Shown: positions 25,269 through 34,359 of the stretch, piece after piece
How positions within the stretch are numbered: the first letter of the stretch is position 1
Layout of the letters: each line of letters starts with the position of its first letter
NCBI RefSeq assembly: GCF_011009015.1
Contig: NZ_CP048878.1
Span: 1,649,001 to 1,713,000, forward strand
Reading direction: 5' to 3'
DNA length: 64,000 nucleotides
Source of the DNA: Spartinivicinus ruber
GTDB lineage: Bacteria > Pseudomonadota > Gammaproteobacteria > Pseudomonadales > Zooshikellaceae
The notes under the pieces: model-generated
What the model saw: the letters and a program-made list of their open reading frames with translations, nothing else
Told to the model about the DNA's origin: nothing
The model's database searches: none
Position numbers and translations under genes: made by a program

Positions 25269-27269
25269 TTATGTTAAGTCACAATCCTTGCATTCTTCTT
25301 TGAGCTGGCAGTCTTCTGCGGTTGATGGTGCTGATGCTGTAGCACTCAATGTAGCCAGCAAACCTTTAACAACCCCTACTGGTAAAGATAAACCAAAGCT
25401 CCCATGCCCCACTTTCCCAGCTGTTATCGTCGATTTAGGTGACACAAACACCCCTGCGGAATTTACTTTAATAAAAGATCCACCAGCAGTGACGGTGGCT
25501 TCGTTGCCGGCTTCGATGACGATTTTCATGCTGGCTTGGAAGAGTTGTTCAGTGCCGGTTTGTTCGGTGTGTAAACTGGCGGTTTTTAATTGATATTGTT
25601 GGCCGCTGGTGATGTTTTCGGATTGGCCGATTTGGCGGTTAGCTAGTTGGTCTTTTTTACGATGGTGTTCGCCTTTGATGGTTTCATGCCGGGATGCATC
25701 AACAATTAAATGTCGGTTAGCTTGAACTTGTTCCCGTTGGACATGTTTAACGGTTAAATTCCAGTCTTTTTCGCCGTGAAAAAAAACTTGCTCTTGACCT
25801 TTTTTATCTTCATAGCGAATTTCATTAAAACCATTACCCCCTAATGAGCTCTGGCTTTTTAAGGTAATACGGGTTTTATTAGCGGGTAGTTTATAGGGTG
25901 GTTTATTAGTAGCATGATAAAGCCTAGCTAAAACAATCGGGTAGTCTGGGTCGCCATTCACAAAGTCTAACATAACTTCCTGACCCAAACGGGGTAAGGT
26001 GAATTGCCCCCATTGGGGGCCGGTCCAGTTATGAATGACTCGTACCCATTTTGAGGTGTTTTCATCATTCTGGCCTTGGCGATCCCATTGGTACTGGATT
26101 TTAATTTGGCCATAATTATTGGTATAAATCTCTTCTCCAGCAGGGCCGCTAACTATAGCAGTTTGGATTCCCTTTAGGTGTAGTTTGGTTTGCTGGCTTT
26201 TTAGCCGGAAGGGCTGTTCTGCTGTGAGGGCTTCAAATTTATTATGGTATTGACTACCTTTACTCGTGGCTTCCTCGGCTTCTGCCTGGGGTTGATCGCC
26301 ATAGTGACTAACTTGTTTAATAATCACTTCTTGATTAATTTTCTTGGAGGGATGCTGTTGTAATTGCATTCGATAACCGGCAATTAAACGTACAGATGTG
26401 CTTAGCCCTTTTATTGTAATTTGACTTGCCTGGTCGGCTTCAAGCTGACGTGTACTGTGTTTTTTACCTGCATCTGGGCGATGATATTGGCCTGGATAAT
26501 GATAGCGTTCCAGTTGTTGGTAACGATCTGCGGTTTGACTAACTTCCAGATCCAGCCGTGGGTTTTTGAAGTCATAATCCCGCAGTGATACTTTACCGAC
26601 CCCAACTTGGCGTTTGGTCTTGATACCAAATGTTGTGTCGTGTTCTGGCACCATGCTGGTTTTAGCATGATACATGAGCGTTTTTGCTTCAATAAAATTG
26701 AAAGCAGGTTTGCTGTCGCCAAAAATAAGGGTGTGTTGCTCTGCCTGATGTTCAAAATGAAAATGAATGCCTTCCTCAGCCATTAGGCGACAGATAAATG
26801 TGTAGTCAGTTTCCTGGCTTTGTACACAATAGATACGCGGTTGATAATTATTGGCTAAACGGAACTCGTAATTTTCGCCACTGATATTGGCATCGTCCAA
26901 TACCTGTTTGATAATTTCTGGGGTGGTGAGTTGTTGGAAAATACGGCTGGTAGCACGGAATTTTAAAAACCATAGTTTAGGCACAATCTGTAGTTGATAG
27001 CGACTAAAACGTCGTCCCACCGTTACCTGGCTAAATTGGCTTACCTCACCATGAATAATACGGGAATGTGGATCATCCAATAAGGTCAGTACTGCTGCTT
27101 GTTGGTAAAATTGTTTAAAGTCCAGATCAGGGTTTTCACAAACCAGGGTTACATCAAAACAGTAGGTATCAGATAGAATTTCAGTGCCTGAAAAAGAAAC
27201 AACACGTAGCTCCTCCTTACACCCTGAAACCTTGATGGTAAATTGACTTCTATTGGCTGCTACTGGCAT
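25269..27269 (-). CDS. vgrG: Type VI secretion spike protein VgrG (TssI)
   Basis: 666 aa. The gp27-like base domain covers about 1-370 (FDVTLVCENPDLDFKQFYQ, TDYTFICRLMAEEGIHFHFE). The gp5-like OB region has GQIKIQYQWDRQGQND and WGQFTLPRLGQEVMLDF, and a beta-helix needle with GGNGFNEIRYEDKKG follows at about 470-620. VgrG trimers form the T6SS puncturing tip. The last 20 residues are Cys-rich (EDCQLKEECKDCDLT), which is unusual. No other T6SS core genes are in the window, so this is an orphan vgrG module that needs a T6SS elsewhere. The start is preceded by a weak ribosome site. Confidence 0.93.
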   Translation of the reverse strand: MPVAANRSQFTIKVSGCKEELRVVSFSGTEILSDTYCFDVTLVCENPDLDFKQFYQQAAVLTLLDDPHSRIIHGEVSQFSQVTVGRRFSRYQLQIVPKLWFLKFRATSRIFQQLTTPEIIKQVLDDANISGENYEFRLANNYQPRIYCVQSQETDYTFICRLMAEEGIHFHFEHQAEQHTLIFGDSKPAFNFIEAKTLMYHAKTSMVPEHDTTFGIKTKRQVGVGKVSLRDYDFKNPRLDLEVSQTADRYQQLERYHYPGQYHRPDAGKKHSTRQLEADQASQITIKGLSTSVRLIAGYRMQLQQHPSKKINQEVIIKQVSHYGDQPQAEAEEATSKGSQYHNKFEALTAEQPFRLKSQQTKLHLKGIQTAIVSGPAGEEIYTNNYGQIKIQYQWDRQGQNDENTSKWVRVIHNWTGPQWGQFTLPRLGQEVMLDFVNGDPDYPIVLARLYHATNKPPYKLPANKTRITLKSQSSLGGNGFNEIRYEDKKGQEQVFFHGEKDWNLTVKHVQREQVQANRHLIVDASRHETIKGEHHRKKDQLANRQIGQSENITSGQQYQLKTASLHTEQTGTEQLFQASMKIVIEAGNEATVTAGGSFIKVNSAGVFVSPKSTITAGKVGHGSFGLSLPVGVVKGLLATLSATASAPSTAEDCQLKEECKDCDLT

Positions 27270-27347
27270 ATGACTACGTTAACTACAGTACTACAAGTTA
27301 AAGCTTGAAATTCACAAAGATAAGAGTAGCAGGTGTTGTTGGTGCTG

Positions 27348-27388
27348 CATCCTAATAAATCTTTGACATATTCTCATTAATTAGGATG
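27348..27388. repeat. Inverted repeat in the vgrG upstream gap
   Basis: CATCCTAAT (27348-27356) and ATTAGGATG (27380-27388) are perfect 9-bp inverted repeats. A solo end of the dispersed element family (CATTTGCGAAGAATAT at about 27395) follows directly. It is downstream of the 131-aa gene but lacks the T run of a terminator. Confidence 0.45.
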
Positions 27389-27413
27389 GAGCATCATTTG
27401 CGAAGAATATCGG

Positions 27414-27809
27414 CTATTGATTTTTGAGCTGGCTAAGAAGTTGGCTCATGTCATTAAGGGTTTGTTTTAGCTGACTAATTTCTTGCTCCAGTTTAACTAA
27501 TCGCTCGCTGTAACTTTGGTCAAGTGAGTCGGTGAGATCATCAGCCCCCTGACGTCGTGTTATTTTAATAGAATAACTGCCTTGTTTATCAGCTTTACTA
27601 ATAATAGTAGGGTTACCAAATTCATCTTGCTTTAAAGTCAGTTGGTGCTGATTAAAAACGGCTTTTAGGGCTGCTCTGGTTTTTTCATCAAGGCCCTGCT
27701 GCTTGAGGATTTCATCAAGAGTTTGATTATTAGTGGGTGTCGGCTCACTGAAGGAGAGGGTAGGTGTAATCAGGCAAATGCTAGTTAGCAGTAAAGTGAG
27801 TATTCTCAT
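27414..27809 (-). CDS. Secreted coiled-coil protein of unknown function (131 aa)
   Basis: 131 aa with a signal peptide of about 21 residues (MRILTLLLTSICLITPTLSF). The mature part has a helical segment (LDEILKQQGLDEKTRAALKA), a short strand region, and a C-terminal leucine-rich heptad stretch (LVKLEQEISQLKQTLNDMSQ) likely to form a coiled coil. Periplasmic or outer-membrane associated. No family recognised. The next gene upstream encodes a lipoprotein, with a strong hairpin between them. Confidence 0.6.
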   Translation of the reverse strand: MRILTLLLTSICLITPTLSFSEPTPTNNQTLDEILKQQGLDEKTRAALKAVFNQHQLTLKQDEFGNPTIISKADKQGSYSIKITRRQGADDLTDSLDQSYSERLVKLEQEISQLKQTLNDMSQLLSQLKNQ

Positions 27810-27832
27810 TTTTTTATATCCCTTACGTTTAC

Positions 27833-27867
27833 CCCCTTAATAAACCCTAATGTGTTTTATTAAGGGG
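27833..27867 (-). terminator. Strong hairpin between the lipoprotein and coiled-coil genes
   Basis: CCCCTTAATAAA (27833-27844) pairs perfectly with TTTATTAAGGGG (27856-27867), a 12-bp stem with an 11-base loop. It lies 31 bases after the lipoprotein stop on the minus strand. A clear T run is lacking, so it may be a terminator or an RNA-stabilising hairpin. Confidence 0.55.
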
Positions 27868-27897
27868 AGTTCCATGTTCATTATTGTTGTTAGTCGA

Positions 27898-28386
27898 CTA
27901 TACCTCAGCTTGGTCTGTTTGGGTAGCTGAGTAGCAATGGGGGCTATATTTGCTTAAGCGAAATGCCTTTAGTTGGCGAGTGCGATATTCAATAGGTTGA
28001 TTCTGTTTGTCTAAAATAGTCATGCTGCAGTCATTGGTACTGCTGGTGGTTGTGTCGGTTGGTAACTGAAAAAGGGGAGTATATTGCTCGTCTTTTTCAG
28101 CATAAAATTCAATGATCATTTGGCAAATATTATTGCCATAGGGAGGAGTGCCAACAAACAGCAAAGTATTCACCTTGGTAGCAGGTATTTTAATTACTTG
28201 GGGATGGAAGATGCTACCAGCATAGTTAAAATATTCCCCATTAGAACAATTATCCTGGTTGGTAAATATAACCCCCTGATAAAATGTTTTTAATGTTGCT
28301 GTTGGGCCGTTGAATGTAGGCTGGTAAGAGGTCGTGCAAGCTGCCAATAATATAGTGCTCATTATGGCGAGAATGTTTTTGGTCAT
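27898..28386 (-). CDS. Hypothetical lipoprotein (162 aa)
   Basis: 162 aa with a lipoprotein signal peptide (MTKNILAIMSTILLAACTTS, lipobox LAAC with Cys at residue 17). The mature part is beta-rich and contains five further cysteines (NCSN, ICQM, DCSM, HCYS), possibly disulfide-bonded. No known family is recognised. It precedes the coiled-coil gene on the same strand and might form a small envelope operon with it. Confidence 0.6.
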   Translation of the reverse strand: MTKNILAIMSTILLAACTTSYQPTFNGPTATLKTFYQGVIFTNQDNCSNGEYFNYAGSIFHPQVIKIPATKVNTLLFVGTPPYGNNICQMIIEFYAEKDEQYTPLFQLPTDTTTSSTNDCSMTILDKQNQPIEYRTRQLKAFRLSKYSPHCYSATQTDQAEV

Positions 28387-28574
28387 TGAGGTAAGTGGTA
28401 ATTACATAGGTTAAAACGAAAACATAAATATCTCATAAACACGTGTACTAAACAATGTTTTTGTTAACTTGGTCAATTGATATGTTGATGTTGACTCAAA
28501 AACTATGTTTCTTACAGCAGGAGTCAAGCTTGCTTGTTAAAGTGCTTAGTGAGAGCGAATGAGTTATGCAATAA

Positions 28575-28862
28575 CTAAAAATTAAAATTGCCGAATTTTT
28601 TTATCGGAAAATGGCTAATGTACAATAAGATAAAAAATGTAATGAAACAAAAGCTATAAGTGATGAACCAGGCCACTGTTTTACTGAAGCCATAGCTCCA
28701 GGCCAGTGAATCGTTTAAAGCCTCGATTAAAGTGAGCGGTTGTAACAGCAATGGTGTGCTATAGCAAGTACAGCTATCAAATGATTGACCAATGAGAGAA
28801 AGGATCAGCCAGGCCAGTGCTATTGAAAAAGTGCTACGAGTTAATGTCCTTATGAGTTTCAT
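28575..28862 (-). CDS. Hypothetical small membrane protein
   Basis: About 95 aa from the ATG at 28862 (a GTG at 28901 would add 13 residues). It has one hydrophobic segment at the N-terminus (FSIALAWLILSLIGQSF) and one at the C-terminus (AWFITYSFCFITFFILLYI), with a short loop containing CTCY between them. No family is recognised. The ribosome site is weak, so it could be a minor or decayed gene. The gaps on either side (28387-28574 and 28863-29054) show nothing I can name. Confidence 0.45.
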   Translation of the reverse strand: MKLIRTLTRSTFSIALAWLILSLIGQSFDSCTCYSTPLLLQPLTLIEALNDSLAWSYGFSKTVAWFITYSFCFITFFILLYISHFPIKKFGNFNF

Positions 28863-29054
28863 TTTATTTATACAAAAACCAGGTTTGATAATAACAGCCA
28901 CTGGCTAAATATCATGTATTTAGTGGCTACATTCAGTCGTCGGGTAGGGTATTCAAGAGTGGTAGAAGAGTCCAATTAAACAGCAAAGTATTACCAGCTG
29001 ATACCTTAGGTCGCTCTACATAATACTATTTGTGTTGTGTAAGGCCGGATAGCG

Positions 29055-29399
29055 TTAAGCTGTTTTTTGTTCCAGCAGCTCTACCAGTTTTTGTACTTGG
29101 CACAGACCATGCTCTGATATATCAATCGTTTGAAATCCTGCCCAATTGTTTTCAGGGGTATTACTGGCTTTTACCCATAAACATTCAGCGGTCAGTTCAA
29201 TGTCATTTTTATCTCCAGCAGTAAAGGTTACTTGGATTTGGCATTGATATAGCTGACTGCTTGAAAGCTGTTTAGAGGTAATCAGCATAAATCCTTCGGT
29301 GGAAATATTAGCCAGTGCTCCCAGATATTCACCTGAAAGCAAGTCATATACATTAACAGGCTGAATCGCTTGTGTCCGTAGTTGCTGACGTTTTTCCAT
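29055..29399 (-). CDS. PilZ domain protein
   Basis: 114 aa, about the size of a single PilZ domain. The N-terminus has the Arg-containing c-di-GMP loop (KRQQLR, then QPVNVYD) followed by an ANISTEGFML segment that matches the D/NxSxxG motif of PilZ. The rest is a beta barrel (ECLWVKAS, WAGFQTID) and a C-terminal helix. It probably binds cyclic di-GMP, although the loop is RxxxxR-like rather than ideal RxxxR. It lies next to a DUF1631 gene, a common pairing in gammaproteobacteria. Confidence 0.8.
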   Translation of the reverse strand: MEKRQQLRTQAIQPVNVYDLLSGEYLGALANISTEGFMLITSKQLSSSQLYQCQIQVTFTAGDKNDIELTAECLWVKASNTPENNWAGFQTIDISEHGLCQVQKLVELLEQKTA

Positions 29400-29454
29400 G
29401 GCTGATACCTATTGTTGCTTGTAAATCTGTATTTAGGCTGCTTCAAATAATTAT

Positions 29455-31923
29455 CTAGGAGACATTAGCAGCCTGCTTCTTGCTTAAGCGTTTTAATACG
29501 CCGTGGATCGCATCCAGTGCTCTATCCATAAGTGGAATTTTTTCTATATAGCTTATTTCAGCTTCACCGCTGGTCAGTTCTCTTGCTAATACATCGATGG
29601 ATTTGACGATCACCCGATTACCGGATTTATCAACAAACATGTAATTCCAGGTAGTTGGGCTGAACCAAGATAGCTTCATATGGGTAGTATGTTGTTTAGC
29701 ATTAAACTTAAACCAGGTACCAAACTCCAAGGTTTTCAACTGTTCGATCAAGCTTTCATCAATGCCTTCTAATGTAGCAGGCATGCCCTCTAGGTCTTGT
29801 TCTAGGTGGATACCAGCTGGTTCCGCTTCGGTTTGTGGAATGTTTTGTACTTTCTGAGTGTTGGCGCTGGCTTCGATTGCTTCAGGTTGTATGTTTTCTG
29901 TGGGTGGCTTGGCTTTTAAGGCTGAGCGCTGGCAATGCACGATGGGTTTGATGGCAGTGGTGATATCATTTGCCTGGTAGCTGCCTAATGCTATCAATGT
30001 TTGTTTAATATCGTGCATTAAATGAGGTTGACGCTCTTTTAATAATTGTTTTTCTTCGCCAGTGTATTTAGGCGAAACGCTCCAGAAGATTTCATCAATT
30101 ATTTGTAGCGATTTGTGCCAAGCAGGGCTATCAGTGCCATGACGTAACAAAATAAAAACCAATACGTCATGCCACTGGGTTTTGATGAATTCGATGACAG
30201 CCGTGGGGGGGGAGGCAGTAGCGGATAATTTTTTATTGATGACTAAATTGGCTCGTTTGCGAGCAGCAACCAATTTATCTCTACCTTTGGCTGCCTCGAC
30301 AGCACGTTTTTCAATGATATCGTTTTGTTTTTTGACTGTTTCAGTGAATGTTTTAAACTCATCCAATAGCTCATCAAATAAGCTGGCATCGCCGCAAAAG
30401 TCTTTAACAATACGGCGAACCGTGTGCTGGATTTTTGCCAGAATACCTCGCTCGTCGTTTTTTCCGGGTGGCCACAATACGGCTGCTTGAGCCATAGAGT
30501 TTAATAGCCGACGAGCTGGGTGTTGGTGTTTTACAAACAGCTCTTTATCGAGTAAAGCAATTTTCAGGTAAGGGGTATGTAAATGACTTAACGTGGTTTT
30601 ACATACATCTGGTAAGTTCTCATCATCCAAAATAAAATCAAAGAGCATGCCCACTAAGTCGATAATATCGGCATCTGCCTGAGCGATAGTATGACTTTGT
30701 TTGTTTTGACTAAGCTCGCTAACAAATTCATGTTGAAATTGATCAATAGCCTGTGGCTTTTCAAAGTTAAGTTGATCATTCTGCAGGCTGCTTTTTTGTA
30801 AGGTGCCTAAAGCAGAGAGCAGCTCTTCCTGGCTAAAGGTTTCGGCATTGGGTTCATCAGGTAAGTCAGGGAAACTCAAGATACTTTTAAAATTGCAAGG
30901 TTCGTTATTGGACCCCACTAAATTGTATTTACGCTGTAAATCAATAAGGCTGTTAATAGATTCAAACAGTTGTTGGCTAACTTCATCCCACTGTTCAGGG
31001 GCATGGGCAATGTAAGGGCTATTTGTTGATAAAGCATCAACTGTGGTTTTTGTTGCTTGATCTTCTTCAGGTGGTTCTTTAGCCATCTGCTCAGTAATGG
31101 GTTTATTAGCAGTGAATGCGGCTGCAATTTTGGCTGCTTCAGTGACAGCCGTCATATCACTTTCAGTTGTATTGGTTGGCTGGGGCCTTGCTCTCGTCTT
31201 ATGTTCGCTGGAGGTCCCGGTAAACTTTAGGTTGGGCAGTATATTGGCTTCGATAAAGCGACTGTTAATTGCTTGATAAGTGTCTGGTAGCTTGGCAATC
31301 ACATAAATGTCAAATAACTGATAAAGGGCTTCTTTTATCCGGCGATCAACTTGTACAGGTTGCAGGGCCTCACTTAAAATTTCGGTAAGTTGTTTAGGGG
31401 CAATAGGGTTGGTTTCATCAGTGATTTTGTGGCCCCCAACTAAAATAGAAAGCCGCTGATTTAAACCATAAAGAACCTCTGCACATTGGCCAGTGGCGCG
31501 AGTGGCAATGTTAAGTAAGATCATTGATTCTTCATAAGCTTCATCATGAAGAACAGATAGTTCCTCAAACGATACTTGCTGTGTATCTTCAGCTTGTTGT
31601 TTGGGAGTAATAGAGTCAATGAACTGTTGAAAGTGCATTGATAGCTTTTGATGAAAATCCCGCTCAATTTGTGGTCGTTGAATGCGCAGCTCTCGCATAC
31701 CATCAAAAAAAAGTGACTGCACCTTATTACTTTCAGCTTTATCAGCCGCATCGAATAATGCGTCATCAACATGATCAAACATTTCTGCCAAGGCTTTGGC
31801 AGTAAAATTCATCATTGATTTACGGCATGCTTGCAATAACTCTGCATGTTGATCGTTGCCTTCTCTAAATTGAGGGTGCTTGCTATGTAAGTTAACTACT
31901 TTGGAGTTATCCTGCTTGCTCAT
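29455..31923 (-). CDS. DUF1631 family protein
   Basis: 822 aa, cytoplasmic. The N-terminal region (LLQACRKSMMNFTAKALAEM) and the internal helical repeats match the DUF1631 family found in Pseudomonas and relatives, sometimes mis-annotated as a phosphorylase. The last 150 residues (LKTLEFGTWFKFN, LSWFSPTTWNYMFVDKSGN) look like a PilZ-related beta domain that could sense c-di-GMP. A linker at about 230-310 is low complexity. Function unproven; its regular neighbour is a PilZ protein, as here. The start has no strong ribosome site, but the N-terminus fits. Confidence 0.85.
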   Translation of the reverse strand: MSKQDNSKVVNLHSKHPQFREGNDQHAELLQACRKSMMNFTAKALAEMFDHVDDALFDAADKAESNKVQSLFFDGMRELRIQRPQIERDFHQKLSMHFQQFIDSITPKQQAEDTQQVSFEELSVLHDEAYEESMILLNIATRATGQCAEVLYGLNQRLSILVGGHKITDETNPIAPKQLTEILSEALQPVQVDRRIKEALYQLFDIYVIAKLPDTYQAINSRFIEANILPNLKFTGTSSEHKTRARPQPTNTTESDMTAVTEAAKIAAAFTANKPITEQMAKEPPEEDQATKTTVDALSTNSPYIAHAPEQWDEVSQQLFESINSLIDLQRKYNLVGSNNEPCNFKSILSFPDLPDEPNAETFSQEELLSALGTLQKSSLQNDQLNFEKPQAIDQFQHEFVSELSQNKQSHTIAQADADIIDLVGMLFDFILDDENLPDVCKTTLSHLHTPYLKIALLDKELFVKHQHPARRLLNSMAQAAVLWPPGKNDERGILAKIQHTVRRIVKDFCGDASLFDELLDEFKTFTETVKKQNDIIEKRAVEAAKGRDKLVAARKRANLVINKKLSATASPPTAVIEFIKTQWHDVLVFILLRHGTDSPAWHKSLQIIDEIFWSVSPKYTGEEKQLLKERQPHLMHDIKQTLIALGSYQANDITTAIKPIVHCQRSALKAKPPTENIQPEAIEASANTQKVQNIPQTEAEPAGIHLEQDLEGMPATLEGIDESLIEQLKTLEFGTWFKFNAKQHTTHMKLSWFSPTTWNYMFVDKSGNRVIVKSIDVLARELTSGEAEISYIEKIPLMDRALDAIHGVLKRLSKKQAANVS

Positions 31924-32373
31924 AGGGATCCTTGTGAAGTGAATCCATGCAAATCGTTGAGACTAACCTAAGGAACTCTTGAAGTCCTAAGATTTTAAGC
32001 AAAAGTAGCCGGAAGATAAATTTCACAAGTGAGCTGGGCTACGGTCACTGTACACTAACTAGTAGTATAGTATCCGCCCAGGTAGTGGATTAAGAAATAT
32101 CAAAATTGCTTTATAGTTTAAGATTTATGCAAAGTAGTTGGGGAGGCAAGAAAAAGCATAAGAATTTTTACCCTAACCCTTGACAGTTTTTCTCACTAAG
32201 GTATTATGCGCGCCACCAACGTTGAGGGGGCAGCCAAAACTGCTTCTAAAACAAGCTTCTATAGCAGGTAGCAGGATTAACTGGTAAACAGTTTTGAAAA
32301 TGCCTGGTTAAATGAAGCGAATCACTTTACAGCAGATGTTTAAACTAGTAAGTTAAGCATCCGCTGATGAAGA
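31924..32373. other. Gene-less region with the tRNA promoter and leader
   Basis: 450 bases between the DUF1631 start and the first tRNA. No open frame resembles a gene. The useful content is the tRNA promoter (32180-32207) and a 160-base transcribed leader with a short hairpin-like stretch (CTGGTAAACAG). The DUF1631 promoter should also lie here but is not clear. Confidence 0.5.
32180..32207 (+). promoter_or_regulatory. tRNA operon promoter with GC-rich discriminator
   Basis: TTGACA (32180-32185) and TATTAT (32202-32207) are spaced by 16 bases. The next bases are GCGCGCC, the GC-rich discriminator typical of stable RNA promoters under stringent (ppGpp) control. It faces the three tRNA genes starting at 32374. 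Confidence 0.8.
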
Positions 32374-32449
32374 TCCCCGATAGCTCAGTTGGTAGAGCAA
32401 ATGACTGTTAATCATTGGGTCACTGGTTCGAGTCCAGTTCGGGGAGCCA
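32374..32449 (+). tRNA. tRNA-Asn (GTT)
   Basis: A 76-base cloverleaf. The acceptor stem TCCCCGA pairs with TCGGGGA (the 3' end reads TTCGGGGAGCCA, with an encoded CCA), the D loop has AGCTCAGTTGGTAGA and the T loop TTCGAGT. The anticodon arm reads GACTGTTAATC with anticodon GTT. First gene of the tRNA cluster; 2 bases separate it from the next. Confidence 0.97.
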
Positions 32450-32451
32450 CT

Positions 32452-32528
32452 CGGGGTATAGCGCAGTCTGGTAGCGCGCCTGCTTTGGGAGCAGGATGTC
32501 GGGAGTTCGAATCTCTCTACCCCGACCA
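32452..32528 (+). tRNA. tRNA-Pro (TGG)
   Basis: A 77-base cloverleaf with acceptor CGGGGTA pairing with TACCCCG, an encoded CCA, and an anticodon arm reading CTGCTTTGGGAGCAG with anticodon TGG. The T arm contains GTTCGAATC. It is the middle gene of the three-tRNA transcript. Confidence 0.97.
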
Positions 32529-32537
32529 CTTTTCTAA

Positions 32538-32613
32538 GGGTCGTTAGCTCAGTTGGTAGAGCAGTTGGCTTTTAACCAATTGGTCGCTGGTTCGAGTCCA
32601 GCACGACCCACCA
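32538..32613 (+). tRNA. tRNA-Lys (TTT)
   Basis: A 76-base cloverleaf with acceptor GGGTCGT pairing with ACGACCC, an encoded CCA, an anticodon arm reading TTGGCTTTTAACCAA with anticodon TTT, and T arm GTTCGAGTC. Last gene of the cluster; TTATTTTTATC lies about 40 bases downstream, without a clear terminator stem. Confidence 0.97.
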
Positions 32614-32703
32614 TATTTAAACACCGCCTCTAGTTATAAACCTTATTAAAAGCTCCTTATTTTTATCTTTGTTCGATCCTACGTTAGCCACTATCAGTAC
32701 TTG

Positions 32704-32895
32704 TTAATTAACTATGTTGTTTAGGTGAATCCAGCCAATTAATCGGCTCAATAGGCCAAACCCTACAACAATCAAAGCAATGATGATAAGTAACTTCATA
32801 GGCTTGAATGGTTGTCGTTCTATTTGATTAACTGGGGTGTTTAGAAACTGCTCCACCCGCTGCATATCTTCTTCTGAAAGTTTGTTGTTAGTCAT
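32704..32895 (-). CDS. DUF3094 small membrane protein
   Basis: 63 aa. The N-terminal half is charged (SEEDMQRVEQFLNTPVNQIE), then comes RQPFKPMKLL and one membrane helix (LIIIALIVVGFGLLSRLIGW). This layout, including the RxPFxP junction, matches the DUF3094 family of Pseudomonas and relatives, single-pass inner-membrane proteins of unknown function. The start ATG is at 32893-32895. Confidence 0.8.
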   Translation of the reverse strand: MTNNKLSEEDMQRVEQFLNTPVNQIERQPFKPMKLLIIIALIVVGFGLLSRLIGWIHLNNIVN

Positions 32896-32976
32896 TTCAC
32901 TACTTCCACACTTAACCTCCTCTTTTTAGAGGAGGCAGTCGAAAAGGTTAGACGATATGGGGATCCAACATATGAG

Positions 32977-34158
32977 TTATAACATCTCAATTGCTACAGC
33001 TGTGGCTTCACCGCCACCAATACATAATGAAGCAACCCCTCGTTGTTTGCCGTAATGCTGCAGTGCATACATCAAACTAATAATAATCCGTGAGCCTGTT
33101 GAGCCAATCGGATGGCCTTGGGCACAGGCACCACCATGCACATTCACTTTTTCGTGAGGTAAACCATGCTCCTGCATAGCGAGCATCGTTACCATGGCAA
33201 AGGCTTCGTTAATTTCAAACAGATCCACGTGGTCAGCATTCCAGCCTACTTTATTAAATAAATTGGTAAGGGCGCCTACTGGTGCGGTCGTAAATAATGA
33301 TGGATGTTGCGACTGGGTGGCATGGCCCACAATTCTTGCCATTGCCTTAATGCTCCGTGCTTGTGCTTCAGACTCAGGCATTAACACCAAAGCAGAAGCA
33401 CCGTCGGAAATAGAGCTGGAATTAGCCGCGGTAATCGTGCCTTCTTTGCTGAAAGCAGCCCTTAAATGAGGGATTTTATCTATCTGAGCATTACCAGGTT
33501 GCTCATCAATGTTAACTAACGCCTCCCCTTTACGGGTTTTGACTGGCACTGGCACAATTTCCGTGTCTAGTTTTCCTTTTTCAATGGCCTGCTGAGCTCG
33601 TTTTAGAGAAGCAATGGCAAAGTTATCCATAGCTTCCCGAGTCAGACCATGTTTGTCAGCCGTTTCCTGAGCAAAAGACCCCATTAGTCGGCCAGTTTCG
33701 GCATCCTCCAAGCCATCAAGAAACATATGATCTTTAATTTCACCATGGCCCATTCGGTAGCCGCCGCGTGCTTTATCCAGCAAATAAGGGGCGTTGGACA
33801 TACTTTCCATTCCCCCTGCAACCATAATTTTATTAGTGCCTGCTTTTATAAGATCGTGGGCTAACATAACAGCCTTCATACCCGAACCACACAATTTATT
33901 AATTGTGGTACAACCTGTTGCAGGCGGGAGTCCTGCTAACAATGAGGCCTGACGGGCAGGACCTTGTTTTAAACCTGCAGGCAACACGCATCCCATAATT
34001 ACTTCTTCTATTTCTTCAGGCTTAAGTTGGGAGCGGTTAATTGCTTCTTTTATTGCGACTGCACCTAGTTGAGGAGCGGTAACTGGGCTAAGTACACCTT
34101 GGAAGCCCCCCATTGGGGTGCGTGCACCATTGACGATAACAATCGAATCCTGACTCAT
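32977..34158 (-). CDS. Acetyl-CoA C-acyltransferase (thiolase)
   Basis: 393 aa, the usual thiolase length. Active-site blocks are complete: nucleophile Cys in NKLCGSGMKAV (about residue 90), His in GGACAQGHPIGSTG, and the C-terminal Cys in ASLCIGGGEA. The enzyme condenses or cleaves acyl-CoA and acetyl-CoA; the sequence looks closer to acetoacetyl-CoA thiolase (AtoB/PhaA-like) than to FadA. It is divergent from an acyl-CoA ligase gene at 34360, which suggests a shared fatty-acid or short-chain metabolism role. Confidence 0.93.
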   Translation of the reverse strand: MSQDSIVIVNGARTPMGGFQGVLSPVTAPQLGAVAIKEAINRSQLKPEEIEEVIMGCVLPAGLKQGPARQASLLAGLPPATGCTTINKLCGSGMKAVMLAHDLIKAGTNKIMVAGGMESMSNAPYLLDKARGGYRMGHGEIKDHMFLDGLEDAETGRLMGSFAQETADKHGLTREAMDNFAIASLKRAQQAIEKGKLDTEIVPVPVKTRKGEALVNIDEQPGNAQIDKIPHLRAAFSKEGTITAANSSSISDGASALVLMPESEAQARSIKAMARIVGHATQSQHPSLFTTAPVGALTNLFNKVGWNADHVDLFEINEAFAMVTMLAMQEHGLPHEKVNVHGGACAQGHPIGSTGSRIIISLMYALQHYGKQRGVASLCIGGGEATAVAIEML

Positions 34159-34359
34159 GATCTATCCTAATTGGTGATAACCGCGTTATTTTTTGATATG
34201 ACTTTATCGTGCTCTATTAGATTTTTCTAGGTTTATTTATGCCAGTGCTACTAGTCAATTGACGTATGCTAAGTTTTTGATCAAGTGTAACAAAAAGTTA
34301 GGTAAGACCTTTTCAAAAAGACTAAATAGAAATACTACAAGAGAAAGGAATACAAATTA

